A stretch of 64,000 nt of DNA, from the NCBI RefSeq assembly GCF_019426345.1, contig NZ_JAHLLW010000012.1, forward strand, positions 1 through 64,000, written 5' to 3'. Under the pieces are notes generated by a model. The model was not told where the DNA came from, ran no database searches, and saw only the letters and a program-made list of their open reading frames with translations. Position 1 is the first letter of the stretch. Every line of letters begins with the position of its first letter. Below, piece by piece: positions 9,310-17,858 of this stretch. Both the position numbers and the translations under genes were made by a program. The DNA comes from Marinomonas lutimaris. GTDB lineage: Bacteria > Pseudomonadota > Gammaproteobacteria > Pseudomonadales > Marinomonadaceae.

Positions 9310-9989
9310 ATCGCATTCCGGTCATGATAGTGGAAGATGATCTACGTGCTAGCTATGTATTAGAAAGTACCATCAACCAACACACAGATTTCTATGTTGT
9401 CGCAGCTTGCGAAAGCCTTATAGAAGCGGAGTTAAAAGCAGAAGCTTTCGATCCGGAGCTTATTATGGTGGATATTTCCCTACCCGATGGTAACGGAATT
9501 GATCTAGTAAAATTATTAAAAAGCAAAGGCATGAAAGCGGCCTTTATTATGACCACAGCTGAGCGAGAAACGGCGACTATTGAAAAAGCCATTCAGCTTG
9601 GTGTGATGGATTACCTTGTAAAGCCCATTCGAATGTCTCGTGTCTTACAAGCACTTGATGATTATTTGGACTTTAAAAAACGCCTTACTAAAAATGATAA
9701 AATTGATCAGCAAGATATAGATGCCCTATTTAGAAAAAGTGCAGCGTTAGACGGAAGCCGTAAAACACCAAAAGGTATTGATGAAAACACCCTAGACAAA
9801 CTCACTCAGTATCTTGACACCATGGATGAGAGTCCGTTCACTGCAGAAGACATAGGCGAAGCTATCAACCTTAGCCGAATTACTGCCAGACGTTATCTTG
9901 AGTACTTAGAAGCCCAAGGCCAAGTCAGCATGACGCTAGACTACAAGACGGGTGGCAGACCAAAACAACGCTATAGCAAAACGGTTTAA
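9306..9989 (+). CDS. CitB/DcuR-type response regulator
   Basis: A 227-residue regulator with an N-terminal receiver: E10-D11-D12, phospho-acceptor D56 in MVDISLPDGNG, and K106 in YLVKPI. The C-terminal helix-turn-helix (about 165-220) includes TAEDIGEAINLSRITARRYLEYL and GGRPKQRY, the arrangement of CitB/DcuR regulators. It is translationally coupled to the kinase at ATGA. Targets are not visible; the only downstream co-directional gene is the small Rossmann-like protein six bases on. By homology it would control uptake or use of a carboxylate. Confidence 0.9.
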   Translation: MNRIPVMIVEDDLRASYVLESTINQHTDFYVVAACESLIEAELKAEAFDPELIMVDISLPDGNGIDLVKLLKSKGMKAAFIMTTAERETATIEKAIQLGVMDYLVKPIRMSRVLQALDDYLDFKKRLTKNDKIDQQDIDALFRKSAALDGSRKTPKGIDENTLDKLTQYLDTMDESPFTAEDIGEAINLSRITARRYLEYLEAQGQVSMTLDYKTGGRPKQRYSKTV

Positions 9990-9995
9990 TGAGAC

Positions 9996-10406
9996 ATGAT
10001 TCAACTAATGCATTTTGTTAGGCGACTTTTTCAGAGTAATGCGACACCCAAAAAAGTGATTGTTATTGGAATAGATTATCTATGCTTTTCTTTATCGAAA
10101 TCTCTACTAGACAACAACAAACATGCACAGCAACCTATCGAAATTACGGCGTTCATTGATGATGAACCATGGAATAACCGAACTCAGGTTCTTGGGGCAA
10201 CCGTATTTTCACCAAGTGAAATATCCGCCCTCGTTCGAAAGCACGATGTCGCATTAATAATACAAATTAAGGGAGAATCTATCAGCATCGCTGACAATAT
10301 TTGGGAATATATTTTTAAGACAAAGGCTAAATTAGTAACACTAGACCAAGGCCAAGATATAACAGCCATGCAAAAAATCATTTATCAGGCGTGTACGGCT
10401 GAGTAG
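9996..10406 (+). CDS. Small Rossmann-like (CoA-binding/CapD N-terminal-like) protein
   Basis: A 136-residue protein. KKVIVIGIDYLCFSLSKSLL near residues 19-38 is a beta strand-loop-helix resembling a nucleotide-binding Rossmann start, but with a degenerate glycine loop (GIDYLC instead of GAGxxG). The later ITAFIDDEPWNNRTQVLGATVFSPSEISALVRKHDVALIIQI matches the order seen in the N-terminal domain of FlaA1/CapD-type proteins (new strand, FIDDDP, IxGxxVxxPxxI). No catalytic epimerase domain follows. It begins six bases after the regulator stop, with only a weak ribosome site, so it is probably co-transcribed. Function is unknown. Confidence 0.6.
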   Translation: MIQLMHFVRRLFQSNATPKKVIVIGIDYLCFSLSKSLLDNNKHAQQPIEITAFIDDEPWNNRTQVLGATVFSPSEISALVRKHDVALIIQIKGESISIADNIWEYIFKTKAKLVTLDQGQDITAMQKIIYQACTAE

Positions 10407-10416
10407 TTTTTAAATC

Positions 10417-10448
10417 TTTAAACTAAAAAATCCATTCTTTAGTTTAAA
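10417..10448. repeat. AT-rich inverted repeat between convergent genes
   Basis: The perfect 11-base arms TTTAAACTAAA and TTTAGTTTAAA are separated by 10 bases, between convergent genes ending at 10406 and 10496. Position suggests a bidirectional terminator, but the stem has little GC and no clean T-run. Confidence 0.4.
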
Positions 10449-10495
10449 TATTCAATTGGCTTATAAATCCAAACTTACTCTTTTACTTTAACGGC

Positions 10496-10966
10496 TTAGT
10501 AAGCTTGAGCAGAAGCAACTCGCTCATTAGACATATTCATTGCCGTTTTAAGAGACTGAGTAGACGACATGGCCATCACATTCAATTGATCTGTGTAAGC
10601 ATCTTTTGGCAGTTTAATATCGCTACGCTGAGCCATCACAGTTTTAAACTTTTCAACGTCTATCGAATCAGGGCCATTTTTAATCGAGTTCAATTCATCT
10701 TCCGTTAAACTCGCCATACCGCCGCCTGGTAAATAAATTGCACCGGTAATAAAGTCCACACCAAACGCCACAACACCTGGAACAAAAAAGAACAACAAAC
10801 CAATAGCATCTAATGCAGCAACACCCACGTCGATTTGGCCATTTGTTTGACCACGACGCTCAGGATAAAGCAAAGTACCACATGCCGTCACTTGAGTAAT
10901 AAGCAACGCGGCTGCAATACCTCGCGCCAGATGAGTAAAGCCTAGATTTTTCTTCAAACCCGTCAT
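10496..10966 (-). CDS. Putative lipoprotein of unknown function
   Basis: A 156-residue protein with a signal peptide and lipobox LITQVTACG (Cys at about residue 29), so probably a lipid-anchored envelope protein. After the Cys comes GTLLYPERRGQ, then a hydrophobic stretch (VAALDAIGLLFFFVPGVVAFGVDFITGAIYLP) at about 48-79 and a polar C-terminal half. Similar short proteins with the YPERRGQ...GVVAFAVDF pattern are common in Pseudomonas and Marinobacter but uncharacterised, from memory. The start has AAGGAATAAG upstream. It lies downstream of lhgO on the same strand with a 96-base gap, so co-transcription is uncertain. Confidence 0.75.
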   Translation of the reverse strand: MTGLKKNLGFTHLARGIAAALLITQVTACGTLLYPERRGQTNGQIDVGVAALDAIGLLFFFVPGVVAFGVDFITGAIYLPGGGMASLTEDELNSIKNGPDSIDVEKFKTVMAQRSDIKLPKDAYTDQLNVMAMSSTQSLKTAMNMSNERVASAQAY

Positions 10967-11062
10967 ACTTATTCCTTATCAGTGATTATTACGTACTCCA
11001 CTCTATATCGAAACCCTTACATAGCACAAACCAAGCCACCTTTATTTCACAATGCTTTCGTA

Positions 11063-12286
11063 CTAAACAGACGTAATTTGTTCATCGAGTTTGTCGATGA
11101 TATAAGCACCAATAGGAAATGCACTGGTAGCTGCAGGTGAAGGCGCATTACAAACATGTAAGGTTCGAGCGCTTTGAGCAAACAGAAAATCATGCACCAA
11201 ACTGCCGTCGCTCATTACGGCTTGAGCTCTTATTCCAGCAGGATAGGACTGTAAATCATCCAGAGAAATAAGATCACAATACTTTCGAACTTGGGCTAAA
11301 TAGCCAGGCTTATACCAAGAGTTTTTTGTCTCTACCAACCCTGTTTGCCAATGATTCATTAGCAATTTCCAAAAACCTGGAAAACACACCATGTCGAAAA
11401 TATCACGCAAATCAATATTGATTCGACCGTACCCTTCTCGCTTCCATCCTTGTACCGCATTAGGACCAACCGTCACTGAACCATCAATCATCCTAGTCAG
11501 ATGTACTCCTAAAAAAGGCAAGCCTGGATCCGGAATAGGATAAATAAGATGATTCACAATCTGATTATGTTTCGCTGGCAATTGATAGTATTCGCCCCGA
11601 AAAGGAATAATCTGAAAATCAGTCGGAATATTGAGCATTCTAGTCAAACGGTCAGCCATAAGACCACCACAACTAACAAGGTAGGAAGTATGAACCACAT
11701 CGTTATTTAACGTGATTGCAACCCGCTCATAGCTTTCTTCAAGATTCTGTACTTCGGCACTTAAACGTAACTCTCCACCTTTTTGCACAAAAAGCTCAGC
11801 CAGCTTTTGACAAATCTTACGATAGTTCACAATCCCAGTAGATGGGACAAACAGTGCCGCAACGCCTTTAACATTCGGTTCACGCTCTTTTAATTGAGCC
11901 TGATCTAACTTATGCACTTCCAAACCATTGTCCTGACAACGTAGGTACAAGGCTTCCATACGCTCTTCTTCAAGCGCATTCGTCGCAACCAACAACTTAC
12001 CGCATTCGTCGAACTCAATATCATGCTGGAGACAAAAAGCCTTAGTCGCTTTTGCTCCACGCTGGCAAAAATCCGCCTTAAGACTACCTGGCGCGTAATA
12101 CACACCAGCATGTATAACACCAGAATTGTGCCCTGTTTGATGCACCCCTACTTCGGATTCTTTTTCGACCAATAAAATGCGATATTTAGGATAACGCTGA
12201 AGCAACTGCCACGCAGTAGATAGACCAACAATACCTGCACCAATGACAGTAATGTCATAAATTGATTTTTTTAATTCATTACTCAT
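11063..12286 (-). CDS. lhgO: L-2-hydroxyglutarate oxidase/dehydrogenase
   Basis: A 407-residue FAD-dependent DAO-family enzyme that oxidises L-2-hydroxyglutarate to 2-oxoglutarate and feeds electrons to the quinone pool or oxygen. The dinucleotide-binding start DITVIGAGIVGLSTAWQL is near residue 12. The stretch HQTGHNSGVIHAGVYYAPGSLKA and the later VSCGGLMADRL, PFRGEYY and LGVHLTR are typical of LhgO. ATG 12286 with AGGA upstream is preferred over GTG 12289. It lies just beyond the 2-oxoglutarate dehydrogenase and succinyl-CoA synthetase genes on the same strand. That placement fits repair or recycling of 2-hydroxyglutarate made by side reactions on 2-oxoglutarate. Confidence 0.92.
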   Translation of the reverse strand: MSNELKKSIYDITVIGAGIVGLSTAWQLLQRYPKYRILLVEKESEVGVHQTGHNSGVIHAGVYYAPGSLKADFCQRGAKATKAFCLQHDIEFDECGKLLVATNALEEERMEALYLRCQDNGLEVHKLDQAQLKEREPNVKGVAALFVPSTGIVNYRKICQKLAELFVQKGGELRLSAEVQNLEESYERVAITLNNDVVHTSYLVSCGGLMADRLTRMLNIPTDFQIIPFRGEYYQLPAKHNQIVNHLIYPIPDPGLPFLGVHLTRMIDGSVTVGPNAVQGWKREGYGRINIDLRDIFDMVCFPGFWKLLMNHWQTGLVETKNSWYKPGYLAQVRKYCDLISLDDLQSYPAGIRAQAVMSDGSLVHDFLFAQSARTLHVCNAPSPAATSAFPIGAYIIDKLDEQITSV

Positions 12287-12358
12287 CACCCAATCCTTTT
12301 TATTTTTTTAAAAAACACCTGTCTAAACTCAGGCCAGAAACAAGCTATAGAAACAACC

Positions 12359-12562
12359 TTAACTTAAATGAAATTTCTTTAAAAAGCCTGATTTATCTCT
12401 TTCATACCAATCAATACATTGCCGACAAACACACATCTTGTCTTTTTGCTCTGAAGAAAGCAGTGCTAACATTTCCTTAGGAATGATGATATTAAAACAC
12501 CAACAAGGTTCAATATTGGCAACACCGCATGCATTATCACTCAAACAAAAGGGACACATCAT
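12359..12562 (-). CDS. Cysteine-rich CWC family protein
   Basis: A short protein of 67 residues. MCPFCLSDNACG at the start, CWC near residue 22 and CVCRQCI near residue 45 reproduce the spacing of the Cys-rich CWC family, which probably binds zinc or another metal through its Cys pairs. GTG 12571 would add three residues, but ATG 12562 has a better-placed AGG. Members are widespread, small and uncharacterised. It sits between the sucD terminator and lhgO on the same strand, 72 bases upstream of lhgO, and may share its transcript. Confidence 0.75.
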   Translation of the reverse strand: MMCPFCLSDNACGVANIEPCWCFNIIIPKEMLALLSSEQKDKMCVCRQCIDWYERDKSGFLKKFHLS

Positions 12563-12581
12563 AATTGACACCTATGTAGGC

Positions 12582-12612
12582 AAAAAAAAATCCCCGCCGA
12601 AGCAGGGATTTT
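12582..12612 (-). terminator. Intrinsic terminator of the suc operon
   Basis: Read leftward, the stem AAAATCCCTGC/GCGGGGATTTT has a TTCG loop and one G-U pair and runs into an uninterrupted T-tract. It begins 28 bases after the sucD stop. This is a textbook rho-independent terminator ending the sucABlpdCD transcript. Confidence 0.92.
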
Positions 12613-12640
12613 ATAATCAGCAACACTTTAGAATACTAGC

Positions 12641-13513
12641 TTACCAGCCAGTGATTTCTTTAAGTGCAGTACCGATGTCCGCTAGAGAGCGAACAGTTTT
12701 AACACCAGCATCTTGTAGAGCTGCGAATTTCTCGTCAGCTGTACCTTTACCGCCAGAAATGATTGCGCCAGCGTGACCCATACGCTTACCAGCAGGTGCA
12801 GTTACACCAGCAATGTAAGAAACAACAGGTTTAGTTACGTTTGCTTTGATGTAAGCAGCCGCTTCTTCTTCAGCAGTACCACCAATTTCACCGATCATAA
12901 CAATCGCTTCAGTTTGTGGATCGTTTTGGAACATTTCCAATACGTCGATGAAGTTAGTACCAGGAATTGGGTCACCACCAATACCTACACAAGTAGATTG
13001 ACCGAAACCAGCATCAGTAGTTTGCTTAACAGCTTCATAAGTCAAAGTACCAGAACGAGATACGATACCTACTTTACCAGGCATGTGGATGTGACCAGGC
13101 ATGATACCAATCTTACACTCACCTGGTGTGATAACACCTGGGCAGTTAGGTCCGATTAGACGTACGCCTAGCTCGTCACATTTAACTTTACAGTCAAGCA
13201 TGTCAAGAGTCGGAACACCTTCAGTGATACAAACGATTAGTTTGATACCAGCATTCGCCGCTTCAAGGATAGAGTCTTTGCAGAAAGGAGCTGGAACGTA
13301 GATAACAGAAGCTTCTGCACCTGTTTGTTCAACGGCTTCTTTAACAGTGTTGAAAACTGGTAGACCTAGGTGAGTTTGACCACCCTTACCAGGAGTAACA
13401 CCACCAACCATTTTCGTTCCGTATGCAATCGCTTGCTCAGAGTGGAACGTACCTTGTCCGCCAGTGAAACCCTGACAGATTACTTTAGTATCTTTATTAA
13501 TTAAAACAGACAT
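12641..13513 (-). CDS. sucD: Succinyl-CoA synthetase, alpha subunit
   Basis: A 290-residue subunit that carries the CoA-binding site and the phospho-histidine of succinyl-CoA synthetase (succinyl-CoA + NDP + Pi to succinate + NTP). The N-terminal CoA-binding fold contains [31 protein letters not shown] is present near residue 122, and the active-site His lies in GHAGAI near residue 247. Length equals the family norm. It starts two bases after the sucC stop, so the two subunits are almost certainly co-translated. A strong terminator follows. Confidence 0.98.
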   Translation of the reverse strand: MSVLINKDTKVICQGFTGGQGTFHSEQAIAYGTKMVGGVTPGKGGQTHLGLPVFNTVKEAVEQTGAEASVIYVPAPFCKDSILEAANAGIKLIVCITEGVPTLDMLDCKVKCDELGVRLIGPNCPGVITPGECKIGIMPGHIHMPGKVGIVSRSGTLTYEAVKQTTDAGFGQSTCVGIGGDPIPGTNFIDVLEMFQNDPQTEAIVMIGEIGGTAEEEAAAYIKANVTKPVVSYIAGVTAPAGKRMGHAGAIISGGKGTADEKFAALQDAGVKTVRSLADIGTALKEITGW

Positions 13514-13515
13514 TA

Positions 13516-14682
13516 TTATTTGCCCTCCGCAGCTTTAACAACTTGTTCAGCCGCGTCTTTTAGACTTGTTGCAGCGATGATGTCTAGACCTGAATTTGCA
13601 AGAACTTCACGGCCTTTCTCTGCGTTAGTACCTTCAAGACGAACAACAACAGGCACGTTAACACCTACTTGCTCTACCGCACCGATAATACCTTCAGCGA
13701 TCATATCGCAACGTACGATACCACCAAAGATGTTAACCAATACCGCTTTAACATTGCTGTCAGAAAGGATGATTTTGAATGCTTCAGCAACACGTTCTTT
13801 AGTTGCACCGCCACCAACGTCTAGGAAGTTAGCAGGTTTGCCGCCGTGTAGGTTAACGATATCCATAGTACCCATTGCTAGGCCGGCACCGTTTACCATG
13901 CAGCCAACGTTTCCGTCTAGAGCTACATAGTTAAGTTCCCATTTAGCTGCATGCGCTTCACGCTCATCTTCTTGAGATGGATCGTGGAACTCTTGCATTT
14001 TCTTCTGACGGTAAACAGCGTTGCTGTCGATGCCGATTTTGCCATCTAGACAATGAAGGTTACCTTCATCAGTGATTACTAGAGGGTTGATTTCAAGAAG
14101 TGCGAAATCGTAATCGTGGAACATTTGAGACAAACCAAGGAATACTTTAGTGAATTGCTTGATTTGAGTTGGGTTAAGACCCAATTTAAATGCCAATTCA
14201 CGAGCTTGGTAAGGTTGTGCACCTACTAGAGGGTCGATAATCGCTTTGTGGATAAGTTCTGGAGTTTCTTCAGCAACTTTCTCAATTTCAACACCGCCTT
14301 CAGTTGACGCCATGAAAACAACGCGACGAGTAGAACGGTCAACAACTGCACCTAGGTACAATTCGTTAGCAATGTCAGTGCAAGATTCAACTAGAATTTT
14401 AGCAACAGGCTGACCATTTGCATCTGTTTGGTAAGTAACTAGGTTTTTACCCAACCAGTTTTGTGTAAACGCTGCAACTTCTTCATAAGAATCAACAAGC
14501 TTTACACCGCCTGCTTTACCGCGACCACCAGCGTGAACCTGAGCTTTAACAACCCACTTGTCACCACCAATTTTCTTCGCTGCTTCAACTGCCGCTTCTG
14601 GCGTGTCTACTGCGTACCCTGTAGATACTGGCAGGCCGTATTCAGCAAAAAGCTGTTTAGCCTGATATTCATGTAAGTTCAT
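13516..14682 (-). CDS. sucC: Succinyl-CoA synthetase, beta subunit
   Basis: A 388-residue ATP-grasp subunit that binds nucleotide and completes the succinyl-CoA synthetase heterotetramer. [19 protein letters not shown] is the canonical N terminus. [16 protein letters not shown] near residues 46-61 is the nucleotide-binding segment, and the C-terminal ligase domain includes [17 protein letters not shown]. Full length. It follows lpd after an 87-base spacer that contains a perfect hairpin, so expression relative to lpd may be tuned there. Confidence 0.98.
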   Translation of the reverse strand: MNLHEYQAKQLFAEYGLPVSTGYAVDTPEAAVEAAKKIGGDKWVVKAQVHAGGRGKAGGVKLVDSYEEVAAFTQNWLGKNLVTYQTDANGQPVAKILVESCTDIANELYLGAVVDRSTRRVVFMASTEGGVEIEKVAEETPELIHKAIIDPLVGAQPYQARELAFKLGLNPTQIKQFTKVFLGLSQMFHDYDFALLEINPLVITDEGNLHCLDGKIGIDSNAVYRQKKMQEFHDPSQEDEREAHAAKWELNYVALDGNVGCMVNGAGLAMGTMDIVNLHGGKPANFLDVGGGATKERVAEAFKIILSDSNVKAVLVNIFGGIVRCDMIAEGIIGAVEQVGVNVPVVVRLEGTNAEKGREVLANSGLDIIAATSLKDAAEQVVKAAEGK

Positions 14683-14738
14683 TTGATTCTTCCGCTCATC
14701 TGAATGATTGACATAAGCTCTGCCCGCTAAGACAGAAA

Positions 14739-14759
14739 TTGCCGGCTCGAAGCCGGCAA
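14739..14759 (-). repeat. GC-rich hairpin between lpd and sucC
   Basis: The perfect 9-bp arms TTGCCGGCT/AGCCGGCAA close a 3-base loop, 10 bases after the lpd stop, with only three T residues following. It looks like a weak terminator, or an mRNA-stabilising 3' structure that would allow partial read-through into sucCD. Confidence 0.6.
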
Positions 14760-14769
14760 ATCTAATTTA

Positions 14770-16224
<1,455 letters not shown>

Positions 16225-16232
16225 TCAGTCAA

Positions 16233-16263
16233 ACTGGACGGCATATAACACATGCAGTCCAGT
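16233..16263 (-). repeat. Hairpin between sucB and lpd
   Basis: The arms ACTGGAC (16233-16239) and GTCCAGT (16257-16263) are complementary, and an inner GCAT/ATGC pairing extends the stem. It lies 32 bases past the sucB stop with no T-tract, so an intercistronic stabiliser or processing structure is more likely than a terminator. Confidence 0.5.
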
Positions 16264-16295
16264 ATTCAATTCATACAAATAATTGGTACGAATAC

Positions 16296-17825
16296 TTAGA
16301 TTTCAAGTAAAAGACGAGCTGGGTCTTCAAGCAGGTCTTTGATCGTTACCAAGAATTGTACGGCTTCTTTGCCGTCAATCATACGGTGATCATAAGACAA
16401 GGCCAAATACATCATTGGCTGAATCACAACTTGACCATTAACAGCCATTGGGCGCTCTTGGATTTTATGCATACCCAAGATACCCGTTTGAGGTGGGTTA
16501 ATGATTGGAGTAGATAGCAAAGAACCGAAAGTACCACCATTAGTAATAGTGAAAGTACCGCCTTGCATGTCATCCATACCAAGCTTGCCATCACGACCAC
16601 GAAGTGCGAAATCCATGATTGCTGACTCGATATCCGCAAGCCCCATCGCTTCAGTGTTACGAAGAACAGGAACCATCAAACCACGGTCAGTAGAAACAGC
16701 AACACCGATATCTTGGTAACCATGGTAAACCATGTCGTTGCCATCGATAGATGCGTTTACAGCTGGGAAGCGTTTAAGCGCTTCAGTTGCAGCTTTCACG
16801 AAGAAAGACATGAAACCAAGTTTAGTACCGTTATGAGCTTTCATGAACTCATCTTTGTACTTTTTACGAAGTTCCATGATTGGGCCCATGTTCACTTCAT
16901 TGTAAGTCGTCAATAGAGCTGCTGTTTGCTGAGCCTCAACCAAACGCTTAGCAATAGTTGCACGAAGACGAGTCATAGGAACTCGTTTTTCAATGCGACC
17001 TTCAGCACCTAGCGCTGTAGATGTAGGCGCAGTAGCCGCTTTAGCAGCAGGTGCAGACGCTGCTTTAGCTGGGGTAGCAGGAGCGGTTGATTTTGCTTTA
17101 ACAGCAGCATCAACATCTTCTTTAGTAATACGACCGCCTTTACCTGTGCCCTTAACTTGAGCAACAGTTAGACCAGCTTCAGAAAGAGCCTTACGAGCAG
17201 CAGGACCGGCAACACCGTCTTCCTCTGCGTCAGAAGCAGAAGTAGACGCTGCTGGAGCAGATGCCGCTTCAGAGCCAGATGCTCCTACCAAGAAGTTAGC
17301 AAGAACTTCATCGCTAAGAACAGTATCGCCTTCGTTTTTCAAGATTTCGCCGATCACGCCATCAGCAGGCGCCACAACTTCTAGAACAACTTTATCGGTT
17401 TCGATATCAACAATATGATCATCACGTGTACAAGCTTCGCCTGGTTGTTTGTACCAAGTAGCAACCGTACCATCAGCAACAGATTCAGGGAAAGTTGGCG
17501 CTTTAATTTGAACGGTTTCTTTTGAAGAAGAAGCAGCTGCAGGGGCTGCTGCTTTTTCAGCTGGAGCTGGAGCAGCAGAAGCGGCTGCACCAGATTCAAA
17601 AATAGCCAAAACCTCATCGCTCAATACGATGTCGCCTTCCGCTTTTAAAATTTCTTTTAGCACACCATCTGCAGGTGCAACGACTTCTAAGACAACTTTA
17701 TCTGTCTCGATATCTACAATGTGCTCATCACGTGCACAGGCTTCGCCTGGCTGTTTGTACCAAGTAGCAACGGTGCCGTCTGCTACAGATTCTGGAAAAG
17801 TAGGTGCTTTAATTTCAATGCTCAT
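16296..17825 (-). CDS. sucB: 2-oxoglutarate dehydrogenase E2 with two lipoyl domains
   Basis: Dihydrolipoyl succinyltransferase of 509 residues, about 100 longer than the single-lipoyl E. coli enzyme. Lipoyl domain 1 is at about 3-79 (DKV lysine K43), an Ala/Pro linker follows, and lipoyl domain 2 is at about 105-181 (K145). The two domains share almost the same residues but differ at many synonymous sites. Another Ala-rich linker leads to a peripheral-subunit-binding domain ([15 protein letters not shown] at about 205-240) and the acyltransferase core from about 275, with SYDHRMIDG holding the catalytic His and Asp. It starts 33 bases after the sucA stop. Confidence 0.96.
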   Translation of the reverse strand: MSIEIKAPTFPESVADGTVATWYKQPGEACARDEHIVDIETDKVVLEVVAPADGVLKEILKAEGDIVLSDEVLAIFESGAAASAAPAPAEKAAAPAAASSSKETVQIKAPTFPESVADGTVATWYKQPGEACTRDDHIVDIETDKVVLEVVAPADGVIGEILKNEGDTVLSDEVLANFLVGASGSEAASAPAASTSASDAEEDGVAGPAARKALSEAGLTVAQVKGTGKGGRITKEDVDAAVKAKSTAPATPAKAASAPAAKAATAPTSTALGAEGRIEKRVPMTRLRATIAKRLVEAQQTAALLTTYNEVNMGPIMELRKKYKDEFMKAHNGTKLGFMSFFVKAATEALKRFPAVNASIDGNDMVYHGYQDIGVAVSTDRGLMVPVLRNTEAMGLADIESAIMDFALRGRDGKLGMDDMQGGTFTITNGGTFGSLLSTPIINPPQTGILGMHKIQERPMAVNGQVVIQPMMYLALSYDHRMIDGKEAVQFLVTIKDLLEDPARLLLEI

Positions 17826-17858
17826 TTTATACCCTTATCTCTCTGACAGGCTATGGTA

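Noticed and set aside
17283-17825. Duplicated lipoyl segment as an assembly artefact
   Set aside because: The two copies differ at many synonymous positions and have different linkers, which an assembly error would not produce.
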